The notes: generated by a model from the letters alone, not told the origin. Counted from the stretch's first letter, positions 44,103 to 53,816 are shown. The stretch is DNA of 64,000 nt from Nitrospira moscoviensis (GCF_001273775.1 NZ_CP011801.1:3884001-3948000), one strand, 5' to 3'. Numbers and translations are program-made.

Positions 44103-44146
44103 TGTGAGCCAGCCCACAGATCCGCCGGCGAGCGGCGCGGTAAGGT
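44103..44146 (+). promoter_or_regulatory. Crp-type site F upstream of the DsrE-like gene
   Basis: TGTGAGCCAGCCCACA at 44103-44118, then 22 nt, then TAAGGT (44141-44146). The DsrE-like gene starts 87 nt further on. Confidence 0.5.
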
Positions 44147-44232
44147 CACGGCTGCGGCAGATGGACGTGTCCGTTCACGTCTGACGCGGAGCCGGTTTTC
44201 CCCTCACCTGTACGTTGAGAAAGGAGTGCACG

Positions 44233-44589
44233 ATGTCAAAGGTGGCGATTGTTGTGTTGGCCGACACTGAGACACACGAAGGGCTGGGGCGGGTCGTGAA
44301 CGCGCTGGAAGCCGTGAAGGAATTCAAAGAGGGTCACGACGAGGTGCAACTGATCTTCGACGGCGCCGGGCCGAAATGGATTCCCGAATTGGAGAAGCCG
44401 GATCACAAGCTGCACGGCCTCTATAATTCAGTGAAGGATCAGATCGGAGGGGCGTGCGAATTTTGCGCGAGCGCGTTCGGCGTGAAGGACAACGTCGTCG
44501 CCTGCGGCGTGAAGCTGACCGGAGACTATGAGGGCCATCCGAGCTTCAAGACGCTGGTCTCGCAGGGCTATCAGGTCATCACGTTCTAG
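44233..44589 (+). CDS. DsrE-like protein (copy 2)
   Basis: A 118-residue protein; AAAGGAG before ATG 44233 sets the start. It shares with the 33210-33584 copy the segments GLGRVVNAL, LYNSVKD and VACGV, with cysteines at CEFC and ACGV. DsrE-family proteins act as sulfur carriers or redox partners. A Crp-type site with a -10-like hexamer lies upstream. An ArsM-like/ArsS pair follows on the same strand after 135 bp and could be cotranscribed. Confidence 0.82.
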   Translation: MSKVAIVVLADTETHEGLGRVVNALEAVKEFKEGHDEVQLIFDGAGPKWIPELEKPDHKLHGLYNSVKDQIGGACEFCASAFGVKDNVVACGVKLTGDYEGHPSFKTLVSQGYQVITF

Positions 44590-44724
44590 TTGGAATACCG
44601 GGCGGACATCAGGCCGACTCAACATGTCCGCCCGCGCCACTCCCTTGTTTCGTCGGGAGGGCGCATTGACCTTCCATGGGCGGGGTTGATACATAAGCGC
44701 AATACGCCCAGGAGGCCCGAACCC

Positions 44725-45912
44725 ATGCCGATCGACGAAATTACTCAAAAAGTCAGCGACCGCTACGCCAAAGCCGCTTCGACGGGAGAGCAGATGTGCT
44801 GCCCCACGAGCTATGACATGGCGCACTTGAAATCTTTCATCCCAGACGAGGTGCTCAAGATTTCATACGGCTGCGGGACGCCGGCCGGTCTGGAAACGGT
44901 CAAGCCGGGCGAAACGGTGGTGGACATCGGCTCGGGCGGCGGCATCGATTGCTTCGAGGCGTCGCGGCTGGTGGGACCGAGCGGCCGGGTGATCGGCATC
45001 GACATGACCGATACGATGCTGGAAATCGCACGCCAGCATGCCGCGGTCGTGGCGTCGAATCTCGGCTATGCCGCCTCGAACGTCGATTTTCGGAAAGGCC
45101 TGGCCGACGCGATGCCGGTGGAGGATGAGACCGCCGATCTCATCATTTCGAACTGCGTGATCAACCTCGCGCCGGACAAGCGCAAGGTCTTCCGCGAAAT
45201 GTTCCGCGTGGCGAAGTCCGGGGGCCGCTTCACGATCTCCGACATCGTCGCGGACCAAACCGTGCCGCAATACCTCATCCATGACGCCCAAAAGTGGGGC
45301 GACTGCCTCTCGGGCGCGCTGACCCTGACCGACTACATGGCCGGCATGACAGAAGCCGGGTTTCTCGCCGTGCACTTGACGAAGTTTTCTCCCTGGCAAG
45401 TGATCGACGGCATCCATTTTTTCTCGGTGACGCTGACGGGCTACAAGTTGCCGGCTACGCCGGCCGCTCCATCGATCCGATTTGCGACGCTGCGCGGCCC
45501 CTTCACGCGTGTCGTGGACGAACGGGGCCAGGCATACCAGCGCGGTATCCCGCAGCCGATCACGCCGGCCGACGTATCGCTGCTGAGCCAGCCGCCGCTG
45601 ACCGACCATTTCATCCTGACCGCCGAGCCGCTCTGGCTCCATCGCGGCGATGCGCGATGGGCGGCGGTGTTCCCCGAGCAGCGGCCCTGCGTGTGGGAAG
45701 GCGATTTCGCTCTGCTGGCCGGACCGTTTTTAGAAGCCGCGGACGACGACGGCCATGTCTACCGGCGCGGCGAACCGTTGGAGATTTGCTCCAAGACCCG
45801 CCGAGTGCTGGACCAGGCCGGTTATGCCACGCATTTTGCTATGCTCAATCGAGCGGGATACAAAGTCGCCGGCGAAACCGTGTCCTGTGCTCCGAACGGC
45901 GGGTGCTGTTAG
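44725..45912 (+). CDS. ArsM-like SAM-dependent methyltransferase
   Basis: A 395-residue protein; CAGGAGG sets ATG 44725. The methyltransferase core has VVDIGSGGGIDCFEASRLVG and an ArsM-like layout, with cysteine-rich segments (MCCPTSYDM, ISYGCG, NCVINLAPDKRKV). The C-terminal ~130 residues include ICSKTRRVLDQAGY and end in CAPNGGCC, a vicinal cysteine pair as in arsenite methyltransferases. It is followed 7 bp later by arsS, the pairing known for arsenosugar-type pathways. Arsenite methylation is likely but the exact substrate is inferred. Confidence 0.85.
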   Translation: MPIDEITQKVSDRYAKAASTGEQMCCPTSYDMAHLKSFIPDEVLKISYGCGTPAGLETVKPGETVVDIGSGGGIDCFEASRLVGPSGRVIGIDMTDTMLEIARQHAAVVASNLGYAASNVDFRKGLADAMPVEDETADLIISNCVINLAPDKRKVFREMFRVAKSGGRFTISDIVADQTVPQYLIHDAQKWGDCLSGALTLTDYMAGMTEAGFLAVHLTKFSPWQVIDGIHFFSVTLTGYKLPATPAAPSIRFATLRGPFTRVVDERGQAYQRGIPQPITPADVSLLSQPPLTDHFILTAEPLWLHRGDARWAAVFPEQRPCVWEGDFALLAGPFLEAADDDGHVYRRGEPLEICSKTRRVLDQAGYATHFAMLNRAGYKVAGETVSCAPNGGCC

Positions 45913-45919
45913 AACGACG

Positions 45920-46954
45920 ATGGCGCTCACCCTCCTAGGCCGACACAATCCGCTTGCTTCTTCCACGGCACAGCTCCGGATTCTTGCCGAGAGCCGGTGT
46001 CTCTCTTTTGACGGAAGGCTTGCGCAGGCCGGGCTCCATCCCCTCCACGCCACCGGCATCACCGTCTTTCAGATCAACGTCGGCAAGCTCTGTAACCAGA
46101 CCTGCCGCCATTGCCATGTGGACGCGGGACCGGATCGGACCGAGAGCATGTCGCGCGAGACGGCGGAACAGTGCGTCGCCGCATTGGCCCAGACCGAGAT
46201 CCCGACGGTCGATATCACCGGCGGCGCGCCGGAGCTCAATCCCAACTTTCGCTGGCTGGTGGAGCAGAGCCGGGCCTTGGGCCGGCACGTCATGGACCGA
46301 TGCAATCTGTCCGTACTGCTGTTGCCCTCGCAAGCAGATCTGGCCGGGTTCCTCGCCGGACACCATGTCGAAGTCGTCGCATCGCTTCCCTATTACCGCG
46401 CCAATCAGACCAACGCACAGCGGGGCGATGGAATTTTTGAAAAATCTATCGAGGCGCTCCGCCTCCTGAACAGCTTCGGCTACGGACGACCGGGCGGCGG
46501 TCTCACGTTGAATCTTGTCTACAATCCGGTAGGCGCTTTCCTGCCTCCGAAACAAGAAGGCATCGAAGCGCAATTTCGCAGGGAATTGAAGAACCGCCAC
46601 GGCATCGAGTTCACTCGTCTGTACACGATCACCAACATGCCGATCAGCCGGTTTCTCGAATTTCTCGTGGAGAGCGGCAACTACGAAGGCTACATGGAGC
46701 GGCTCGCCAACGCCTTCAATCCCGCCGCGGCCGCCGGCGTCATGTGCCGCTACACGCTCTCCGTGGGTTGGGACGGCACGCTGTACGATTGCGATTTCAA
46801 CCAGATGTTGGATCTGCCGGTGGACCACGGCGCGCCGTCGCACATCCGCGACTTCGATCCGGCGCTGTTACACCATCGCCAAATTGTGACACGCAACCAT
46901 TGCTATGGCTGCACGGCGGGATCAGGATCTTCGTGCGGCGGCGCGGTCGCCTGA
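45920..46954 (+). CDS. arsS: Radical SAM protein ArsS (DUF3641)
   Basis: A 344-residue radical SAM enzyme with the cluster motif CNQTCRHCH (CxxxCxxC), DITGGAPELNP, and a C-terminal DUF3641 region with RNHCYGCTAGSGSSCGG cysteines for auxiliary clusters. The family adds a deoxyadenosyl group to methylated arsenic in arsenosugar biosynthesis. ATG 45920 lies 7 bp after the ArsM-like stop, so the two are one transcript. Confidence 0.9.
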   Translation: MALTLLGRHNPLASSTAQLRILAESRCLSFDGRLAQAGLHPLHATGITVFQINVGKLCNQTCRHCHVDAGPDRTESMSRETAEQCVAALAQTEIPTVDITGGAPELNPNFRWLVEQSRALGRHVMDRCNLSVLLLPSQADLAGFLAGHHVEVVASLPYYRANQTNAQRGDGIFEKSIEALRLLNSFGYGRPGGGLTLNLVYNPVGAFLPPKQEGIEAQFRRELKNRHGIEFTRLYTITNMPISRFLEFLVESGNYEGYMERLANAFNPAAAAGVMCRYTLSVGWDGTLYDCDFNQMLDLPVDHGAPSHIRDFDPALLHHRQIVTRNHCYGCTAGSGSSCGGAVA

Positions 46955-47038
46955 CGTTGTCTTGCTCGGTTTCTCTTACTCTGCTATGGTGGCTCCCGCT
47001 TCATTCCTCGGCATGACACCTTAGGACGACGATCCTGC

Positions 47039-48070
47039 ATGGTCTGGGATCCCAAAGACCCCTGGAGCAAAAGAGGCGATTCCCTCGAGGACGTGCTGAG
47101 GCAAGCGTCTCAATTCAAACATTTGATTCCCTCCGGCGGAATCAGAAGCCTCCTCCTCGCCGCACTGCTCATCTTTCTGGTCTGGCAAAGCGCCTTTATC
47201 GTCGCGCCGGATGAAGAAGGCGTCGTCAAGCGTTTTGGGATCCCGGTCAGGACCGTCGGACCGGGGCCGCATCTCAAGATTCCATTGATCGAATCCGTGC
47301 TGCAACCCAAAGTGGAAAAGCTCCATCGCGTGGAAGTTGGCTTTCGGACCGATCGGCAAGGCCGCCAACAGATGCTTCCGCAAGAAGCGTTGATGCTCAC
47401 CGGCGACATGAACATTCTGGCGATCGAATTTATCGTGCAATACAAGATCAAAGAATCCGCCAGCTATCTCTTTCACGTCGCGGATATTCAGGAGACCATC
47501 GTCAAAGCCGCCGAAGCGTCGATGCGCGAAGTGGTCGGCAAAAGCAAGATCGACGAAGCCTTGACCACCGGCAAAGCGCAAATCCAGCAGGACACGCAAG
47601 CGCTCTTGCAGACGATTCTTGACCAATACCAGGCCGGCGTGCAGATCGCCGCCGTCCAGCTTCAAGATGTGGACCCGCCCGAAGCGGTCGCCGCCGCGTT
47701 TAAGGACGTCACGAACGCCAGGGAAGACCGGGAGAAACTGATCAACCAGTCGCAGGGCTACCGTAACGATATTCTGCCGAAGGCGAAGGGTGAAGCGGCG
47801 CAGATGGTGAACCAAGCAAAAGGCTATGCGCAGGCGAGACTGAACCGGGCGCAAGGCGAAGCCAATCGCTTTCTCGCCACGCTGAAGGAGTACAATCAGG
47901 CCAAAGACATCATCAGCAAACGGATCTACATCGAAACGATGGAAGAGATCCTGCCGGGCGTGGACAAAGTGATTCTCGACGGCAAGGGAGGCGACCGCGT
48001 GCTTCCCTACCTTCCTCTCGATCGCATGAAGCCGAAGGCAGCGGCGCCGGAGGAGGACCACAAACCGTGA
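47039..48070 (+). CDS. hflK: FtsH modulator HflK (SPFH domain)
   Basis: A 343-residue inner-membrane protein. One N-terminal membrane helix (RSLLLAALLIFLVWQSAFIV) is followed by an SPFH domain (VAPDEEGVVKRFGIPVRTVGPGPHLKIP) and a long coiled coil (QGYRNDILPKAKGEAAQM). HflK forms a periplasmic complex with HflC around the FtsH protease. It overlaps hflC by 4 bp (GTGA). Confidence 0.95.
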   Translation: MVWDPKDPWSKRGDSLEDVLRQASQFKHLIPSGGIRSLLLAALLIFLVWQSAFIVAPDEEGVVKRFGIPVRTVGPGPHLKIPLIESVLQPKVEKLHRVEVGFRTDRQGRQQMLPQEALMLTGDMNILAIEFIVQYKIKESASYLFHVADIQETIVKAAEASMREVVGKSKIDEALTTGKAQIQQDTQALLQTILDQYQAGVQIAAVQLQDVDPPEAVAAAFKDVTNAREDREKLINQSQGYRNDILPKAKGEAAQMVNQAKGYAQARLNRAQGEANRFLATLKEYNQAKDIISKRIYIETMEEILPGVDKVILDGKGGDRVLPYLPLDRMKPKAAAPEEDHKP

Positions 48071-48927
48071 CGAGGCAGGGACTCATCATCGCCGTGGCGG
48101 CGGTCGTGGCCGGACTGTTCCTTCTTGGGGCGGCGCCGTTCTTCGTCGTCGACGTCACCCAGAATGCTATCGTCGTACAGCTTGGCAAACCGGTGCGCAA
48201 CCTCACCGAACCGGGACTCTACCTCAAAATCCCCTTCTTTGAGGAAGTGACCTATTTCGACAAACGGCTCCTTGATTACGATTCCGACGCGCAGGACGTG
48301 ATCACGCAAGATAAGAAAACCCTGCTCCTCGACAATTTCGCCAAGTGGCGGATCACGGATCCTTTAAAGGTGTACCAGAATTTCCAGAGCCAGCGCGGCG
48401 CGCTCCAACGCCTCCACGACATCATTTATTCGGAACTCCGCGTCGAGTTGGGCCGGCATGAGTTGGCCGAGATTGTCTCGACGACGCGGGCGGAATTGAT
48501 GCGGGTTGTCACGCAGCGCGCGAATGAAAAGGCCTCTCCCTATGGCATCGAGATCCAGGACGTGAGAATCAAGCGGGCGGATCTCCCGGAGCAGAACGAA
48601 AAGGCCGTCTTTGCCCGCATGCAGGCCGAGCGGGAGCGTCAGGCGAAGCAGTACCGAGCCGAAGGGGCGGAGGAAGCGCAAAAAATCCGCTCAGAAGCCG
48701 AAAAAGACCGAGAGATTATTTTGGCGGAGGCGTACAAACAGGCTGAGGAACTGCGAGGCGCGGGCGATGCCAAAGCGTTCAAAGTGTACGCGGACGCGTA
48801 CCGGCAAGATCCCAAATTCTTCGAATTTACCCGCTCCATGGACGCCTACAAGAAAACGTTCAAAGACAAATCCACACTCGTGATGAGCCCCGACTCTGAA
48901 TTCTTCCGTTACTTGAAGCAACGCTAA
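48067..48927 (+). CDS. hflC: FtsH modulator HflC (SPFH domain)
   Basis: A 286-residue partner of HflK. The start is a GTG overlapping hflK by 4 bp. N-terminal membrane helix (LIIAVAAVVAGLFLLGAAPFF), SPFH domain (VDVTQNAIVVQLGKPVRN, GLYLKIPFFEEV) and helical C-terminus (AEKDREIILAEAYKQAEE), ending with FTRSMDAYKKTF, typical for HflC. No gene overlaps its 3' end; the convergent fhs gene ends 9 bp away. Confidence 0.95.
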   Translation: MTRQGLIIAVAAVVAGLFLLGAAPFFVVDVTQNAIVVQLGKPVRNLTEPGLYLKIPFFEEVTYFDKRLLDYDSDAQDVITQDKKTLLLDNFAKWRITDPLKVYQNFQSQRGALQRLHDIIYSELRVELGRHELAEIVSTTRAELMRVVTQRANEKASPYGIEIQDVRIKRADLPEQNEKAVFARMQAERERQAKQYRAEGAEEAQKIRSEAEKDREIILAEAYKQAEELRGAGDAKAFKVYADAYRQDPKFFEFTRSMDAYKKTFKDKSTLVMSPDSEFFRYLKQR

Positions 48928-48935
48928 CCCGCGCT

Positions 48936-50618
48936 TTAGGCGAGCCCGACGATCTCGCCGCTCTCAGGATCCAGGTCGATCCGTTCTCCGGCCGGCTTCT
49001 TCGGCAGACCCGGCATGAGCTGAATGCCCGAGCAGACCGCCGTCACGAATCCCGCTCCAGCCAGAACCCGCAATTCTTTGATCGGAACCGTAAACCCGGC
49101 CGGCCGGCCTTTCACCGCCGCATCATGTGAAAGAGACAAGGGCGTCTTCGCCATGCACACCGGCAGCCGGCCGAAGCCCAGTCTCTCGGCCGTCTCAAGC
49201 TGCCGTTCGGCTTCCGGCTCGAACGCAACCCCCTTCGCCCCGTAGATCCTCGTCGCGATGGTTTCAATTTTCTTCGAGAGCGGCCACGAGAGCTCATAGA
49301 GTGGAGTGAACTGAGAGGGCGTCTCGGACGCCCGCACGACCGCCGACGCCAGTTCTTCGGCCCCCTTGCCCCCTTCAGCCCAATGGGTCGAGACGGCGGC
49401 ACCCGCCGCCCCCGCTTTCAGCGCCTGATCGCGCACCCAGGCGAGTTCCGCCGGCGGATCATCCCGAAACGCATTGACCGCCACGACGGCAGGCACGCCG
49501 TGCGCTTGGGCATTGGCGATATGCTGTTCGAGGTTGGCGAATCCTTTCGCCAAGGCGTCTTGGTTGGGTCCCGTCAAACTCACCGGCAGCGGCGCGCCGG
49601 CCTTTACCGGTCCTCCGCCCCCGTGAAGCTTCAGCGCCCGTAGCGTGGCGACCACGACGGCAAGGTCGGGCTTCAACCCCGAGGCGCGGCACTTGATGTT
49701 GAAGAACTTCTCGGCCCCCAGGTCGCTGCCGAACCCTGCTTCCGTAACCACAAAGTCGGCGCATCTTAGTGCCATCGCATCCGAGACCACCGAGCAGTTG
49801 CCGTGGGCGATGTTGCCGAACGGCCCCGTATGGACGAAGGCGGGGGTTCCTTCCAATGTCTGCACCAGATTGGGCTCGAGCGCATCTTTGAGAAGGACCG
49901 CCATTGAACCGGCGCAGCCGAGTTCTTCAGCGACAATAGGTCGGCCCGACGTCGTCAGGGCTACCAGGATGCGCCCCAGTCTCTCCCGTAAATCCAGCCG
50001 GTCCCGGGCCAGGGCCAAGACCGCCATCACTTCCGAGGCTTCCGTAATGACGAACCGGGCCGACCGGTTTCCCGTCTCGCCGCTCAGCGTGATCTCGCGG
50101 AGGGCTCGATCACTGACTCCCAACGCCCTGGGCCAGGATACCCGGCTGGGATCGATCGCGAGCTGGTTGCCCTGAAACAGATGATTGTCGAGAAAGGCGG
50201 ACAAGAGGTTATGGCTGGCCGCGACTGCGTGGGCGTCGCCCGTCAGATGGAGATTGATATCCTCCATGGGAATGACCTGCGCATGTCCTCCGCCCGTGCC
50301 TCCGCCTTTCACCCCGAACACGGGACCTAAGGACGGCTGTCTCAACGTGACCACTGCGCGATGGCCCAGGCGCGTCAGTCCCATGGCAAGGCCGATCGAT
50401 GTCGTGGTCTTTCCCTCACCGAGAGGGGTCGGATTGATCGCGGTCACCAGGATATACCGACCCAGCTTGCGAGCCTGGAGGCGCTCAAGAACTTTGAGGG
50501 AGATCTTCGCCTTGTGGGAGCCGAAGAGGGTGAGTTCCTCTTGCTGGAGGCCCAACTCCTTGGCGACTTCGAGAATGGGTCTGGGTCGGACGGAATGAGC
50601 GATTTGGAGGTCGGTCAA
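48936..50618 (-). CDS. fhs: Formate-tetrahydrofolate ligase
   Basis: A 560-residue enzyme joining formate and tetrahydrofolate with ATP to give 10-formyl-THF for purines and one-carbon metabolism. The nucleotide-binding loop is TPLGEGKTTTSIGL; other family segments are LRQPSLGPVFGVKGGGTGGG, HLTGDAHAV and EAGFGSDLGAEKFFNIKCR. The most likely start is a TTG at 50618; no in-frame ATG lies near, and the length is normal. Formate use is consistent with a Nitrospira-like host. Confidence 0.96.
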   Translation of the reverse strand: MTDLQIAHSVRPRPILEVAKELGLQQEELTLFGSHKAKISLKVLERLQARKLGRYILVTAINPTPLGEGKTTTSIGLAMGLTRLGHRAVVTLRQPSLGPVFGVKGGGTGGGHAQVIPMEDINLHLTGDAHAVAASHNLLSAFLDNHLFQGNQLAIDPSRVSWPRALGVSDRALREITLSGETGNRSARFVITEASEVMAVLALARDRLDLRERLGRILVALTTSGRPIVAEELGCAGSMAVLLKDALEPNLVQTLEGTPAFVHTGPFGNIAHGNCSVVSDAMALRCADFVVTEAGFGSDLGAEKFFNIKCRASGLKPDLAVVVATLRALKLHGGGGPVKAGAPLPVSLTGPNQDALAKGFANLEQHIANAQAHGVPAVVAVNAFRDDPPAELAWVRDQALKAGAAGAAVSTHWAEGGKGAEELASAVVRASETPSQFTPLYELSWPLSKKIETIATRIYGAKGVAFEPEAERQLETAERLGFGRLPVCMAKTPLSLSHDAAVKGRPAGFTVPIKELRVLAGAGFVTAVCSGIQLMPGLPKKPAGERIDLDPESGEIVGLA

Positions 50619-50749
50619 GATCCAGCCTTCTCGATGATGCGGCCGCTAAGCGGGAAAGTCACTATACCACGAGGCTTCCCCCGACGGTCTCACATAAGGG
50701 GCCCTCGAATGGATGAGAGGGGCTGAAGGGAAGGAGATAACCGGGTTCG

Positions 50750-51751
50750 CTATTCGAGAATATACTTGTTGGGATCCAGCGCCTGACCGTTCACCTTGAC
50801 CATATAGTGAAGGTGCGGACCGGTTGCCAGGCCGCTGCTGCCGACCAAGCCCACTACATCGCCACGATTGACCCGTTGCCCTTCTTTCACCAAGGCCTTC
50901 GCCAGATGGCCATACAGCGTCTCGATGCCGTATCCATGGTCCAGTCTGACGATATTCCCCAGCTTGGGATCGAACCCGGTCGCTGTGACTCGCCCTTGAG
51001 CCGGGGCCTGAACTGGGGCGTTGGGAGCAGCGCCGATATCCAGCCCGTCATGCCAAGCCGGCTTTTCGGTAAAGGGAGAAATGCGCGGGCCAAATCCCGA
51101 CGTCACCCAGCCCTTGACCGGCCAGATGGATGGAGTGGCGGCCCACCGGGAAGAGCGCTGCTCGGCAGCCTGTGACAACTCCGCCAAAATCCGTTCCTGG
51201 TTAGTCGCTTCAGATGTGAGCCAATGAAGGCCTTCCTTGACCGATTCGACCGCTTCCGAGTCTCCCTGGAGGGTTTCATGGACACCGCCGGAAGAAGATT
51301 CTTCCTTCAAGTCCAAGCTGGACTTGCGAATGGATAGCTGACTCGGGATCGTGCTGCCTTCTGGGAGCGGGGTCTCTTCACCACCCCGGCCATTGACCAT
51401 ATCGCCAGTCTTAGGAACTTCAATACCGAGCATGACCCGCAGCCGCTGATTGACCTCTTTCATCGTCGTAATACGTTTTTTGAGGTCATCTATGGCTGAG
51501 GCAAAGGCGGCCGTTTGCTCACGGGCGCTCATCGCTTCGGTGCGAAACGCCGATAACTCCCAGACCTCCCCTGTTCGAATAACGTAATGAGAGATGACCA
51601 GAAGATCGGCAAGAATGAGTAAACATCCAACAATCAAGAGCTTACGAACAAACTTCCTGGGAAAGCTGAACCGAAGCGGTTTGGCGGTCGAACCGCGGAA
51701 GATCACCACGGTATAGGCGTCGCTGTTTTCCTGGCTGTGCGTCTGACCCAT
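50750..51751 (-). CDS. M23-family (LytM) peptidase, membrane anchored
   Basis: A 333-residue protein. GAGGGA nine bases before ATG 51751 makes this start better than the GTG at 51760. One membrane helix (VRKLLIVGCLLILADLLVI, ~residues 38-56), a coiled coil (residues ~75-110), and a C-terminal M23 domain with zinc ligands in HDGLDIG and GPHLHYMV. It cleaves peptidoglycan cross-bridges or acts as a division-type activator; all metal ligands look intact. Confidence 0.92.
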   Translation of the reverse strand: MGQTHSQENSDAYTVVIFRGSTAKPLRFSFPRKFVRKLLIVGCLLILADLLVISHYVIRTGEVWELSAFRTEAMSAREQTAAFASAIDDLKKRITTMKEVNQRLRVMLGIEVPKTGDMVNGRGGEETPLPEGSTIPSQLSIRKSSLDLKEESSSGGVHETLQGDSEAVESVKEGLHWLTSEATNQERILAELSQAAEQRSSRWAATPSIWPVKGWVTSGFGPRISPFTEKPAWHDGLDIGAAPNAPVQAPAQGRVTATGFDPKLGNIVRLDHGYGIETLYGHLAKALVKEGQRVNRGDVVGLVGSSGLATGPHLHYMVKVNGQALDPNKYILE

Positions 51752-51861
51752 GACCTTCACTCCCTCATGTTCGGGAGGACCCGGCTCGAGATGTTGACGA
51801 GTCTACCTATCTCGCCCCCGATGGTCAACCCTTATGACAGTAATGAAATCAGAGCCCTTCG

Positions 51862-52203
51862 TCACTCACCATATGGTGCTGTCTCTGCGCGTACCCACTC
51901 AAGATATTGTGGTAACCCTGCTGCGACAGGAACGGCAATGATCTCCGGTACTTTATATGAGTGGGTAGCCCGGATGATTTTCTGTAGTTCTGGAAACCGA
52001 TCGGCCGTCGTCTTGAACAGCACCACCGATTCCTCCTCGTTTACCAACTTTCCTTCCCACCAGTACAGCGAGCGGACGCCGGGAAAAACCGTGGCACAAG
52101 CTGCCGCATGAGATTCCACGACCGCATTGGAGATTTTTTCCGCCTCCATCTGCGATTCGGCGGTGACAAACACAATCAGAACCTGATGAGGAGCGTCACC
52201 CAT
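51862..52203 (-). CDS. cutA: Divalent-cation tolerance protein CutA
   Basis: A 113-residue trimeric ferredoxin-fold protein with family segments VLIVFVTAESQMEAEKIS, RSLYWWEGKLVNEEESVV and LPQYLEWVRAET. I chose ATG 52203 because it gives the normal CutA length; a longer frame to 52284 adds a non-conserved extension. Linked to copper tolerance in some bacteria, though the molecular role is unsettled. Confidence 0.92.
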   Translation of the reverse strand: MGDAPHQVLIVFVTAESQMEAEKISNAVVESHAAACATVFPGVRSLYWWEGKLVNEEESVVLFKTTADRFPELQKIIRATHSYKVPEIIAVPVAAGLPQYLEWVRAETAPYGE

Positions 52204-52471
52204 AAAGGCCGACGATACCCAAGGTCCATTCGAATAAGCAAGGTGTCTCGCTCCAGAGTCCTGCATCCCTGTACTGAGCAACATCTGTGCCTTTTAGCAG
52301 TAGCCAAATATTTGACAGTTCATGTAAATTCAATGCCTTATCATCATGCAGCCCATCAGAGACTTCTCAACTGATGTAGGGTACTGTCATCCAAATGCTG
52401 CACCAGAACAAATTTTTGACAAATTTGTACAAGAAATGGCGCCTGGAAGGATGGAGTTGGCCGCTTCAGGA

Positions 52472-52501
52472 TTGACAGCCTTTTTCTCAGTCACTTATCA
52501 T
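52472..52501 (+). promoter_or_regulatory. Strong sigma70 promoter of the rhodanese gene
   Basis: TTGACA at 52472-52477 and TATCAT at 52496-52501 are 18 nt apart; the transcript would begin near 52508, before AGGAGG and ATG 52535. The 331-bp gap after cutA is AT-rich between 52285 and 52440 and contains no other convincing gene. Confidence 0.65.
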
Positions 52502-52534
52502 GCTGCGTCGGATAGCAAGTACGAGGAGGTCGAC

Positions 52535-52855
52535 ATGAGTTTTTCCATCATGCCGAAAGAACTGAAAGCCAGGCTGGATAAAGGTGAAAAGCTGGTCTTG
52601 TTGGATGTCCGGGAGCCCTGGGAGCATTCATTAGCCAAGCTGGAAGGCTCGGTTTTAATCCCGTTGGGTACTTTGCCTCAGTCGCTCTCGAAACTGGACA
52701 GGAATGCGGAGATCATCGCCTACTGTCACCATGGGATGCGGAGTGCCGATGCGACAGGCTTTCTCCTCCAGCAAGGGTTCTCCAACGTCAAGAACCTGGT
52801 CGGCGGAATCGACGCCTGGTCCGTTCAGGTGGACGGTGCCGTGCCGAGATACTAG
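52535..52855 (+). CDS. Rhodanese-domain protein
   Basis: A 106-residue single-domain rhodanese (thiosulfate sulfurtransferase fold). The active-site loop is CHHGMRS, with Cys as the persulfide carrier, preceded by LVLLDVREPWEH. GAGGAGG fixes ATG 52535, and a strong promoter just upstream rules out the longer frame from 52346. Probably a cytoplasmic sulfur-transfer protein. Confidence 0.9.
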   Translation: MSFSIMPKELKARLDKGEKLVLLDVREPWEHSLAKLEGSVLIPLGTLPQSLSKLDRNAEIIAYCHHGMRSADATGFLLQQGFSNVKNLVGGIDAWSVQVDGAVPRY

Positions 52856-52875
52856 CCGAGCCCCTTCGACCGGAG

Positions 52876-53799
52876 CTAGCCCATCTTCTCCTGGAAGTAG
52901 GCGACGGTTTTCTTGAGCCCCTCGGCCAACTCGACTCGCGAGTCCCAGCCGAGTTCCTGCTTGATTTTGGTCGGGTCGACGACGCTCCGCATCTGCTCTC
53001 CCGGCTTCGCCGGTCCGTGCACTTCCTTGCACGGCGAGCCGGTGAGACCCGCCAGCATCCGGAACAATTCATTGATCGAGGTCTCCGTTCCGGTTCCTAC
53101 GTTGTAGATCCCGTGCGAGTCCTGCCCCATCGCCGCCAAGTTGGCTTCGGCGACATCGTCGACGAACACGAAATCCCTGGTCTGCCGCCCGTTCCCATAA
53201 ATGATCGGCTGCTCGTTGTTCAGCATCTTTTGCAGGAAGATCGAGATCACGCCCGCTTCCCCTTCCGGATCCTGCCGCGGCCCGTAGACGTTGGCGTAGC
53301 GAAGACTGACGACCTGGATCCCGCTGGTCCGTTGAAAATACGACAAGTAATGTTCGCCGCACAGTTTGCTGATGCCGTACGGTGACATCGGGTTGGTCGC
53401 ATGCGACTCGGGCGCCGGATAGATTTCCTGCTCGCCGTAAATCGCACCGCCGGAGGAGGAGAAAATCACCTTGCGGGTTCCATGCTTCACGGCTTGTTGC
53501 AGCACGTTCATGGTTCCCAGGATGTTGACTTGCGCATCGAAGATCGGATCCTCGACGGACTTACGCACGTTGATCTGTGCGGCTAGATGCATCACGATGT
53601 TCGGACGCTCGTTGCGGAACACCCGTTCCAAACGACTGCTTTGAATGTCGACTTTGTACAAGCTGGCTGCGCGATTCACATTCTTTCGCTTGCCGGAGGA
53701 CAGATTATCGACGACGATGACCTGATGTCCTTCCTCGACCAGCCGATCCACCACATGCGATCCGATAAATCCCGCCCCCCCCGTGACCAAGACCTTCAT
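52876..53799 (-). CDS. NAD-dependent epimerase/dehydratase (UDP-glucose 4-epimerase-like)
   Basis: A 307-residue extended SDR enzyme. NAD-binding GGAGFIGSH, Ser in SSSGGAIYG, and the YGISK (YxxxK) catalytic pair are present. PGEQMRSVVD and the C-terminal EGLKKTVAYF are typical of nucleotide-sugar epimerases. It follows tlyA by 17 bp on the minus strand and is the last gene of a long housekeeping run. Exact sugar substrate not determined. Confidence 0.9.
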   Translation of the reverse strand: MKVLVTGGAGFIGSHVVDRLVEEGHQVIVVDNLSSGKRKNVNRAASLYKVDIQSSRLERVFRNERPNIVMHLAAQINVRKSVEDPIFDAQVNILGTMNVLQQAVKHGTRKVIFSSSGGAIYGEQEIYPAPESHATNPMSPYGISKLCGEHYLSYFQRTSGIQVVSLRYANVYGPRQDPEGEAGVISIFLQKMLNNEQPIIYGNGRQTRDFVFVDDVAEANLAAMGQDSHGIYNVGTGTETSINELFRMLAGLTGSPCKEVHGPAKPGEQMRSVVDPTKIKQELGWDSRVELAEGLKKTVAYFQEKMG

Positions 53800-53816
53800 C
53801 GAGTCCTCCAGCCGAC

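Noticed and set aside
52346..52534. N-terminal extension of the rhodanese gene
   Set aside because: A strong promoter (52472-52501) and ribosome binding site lie within it, and the extension is not rhodanese-like.
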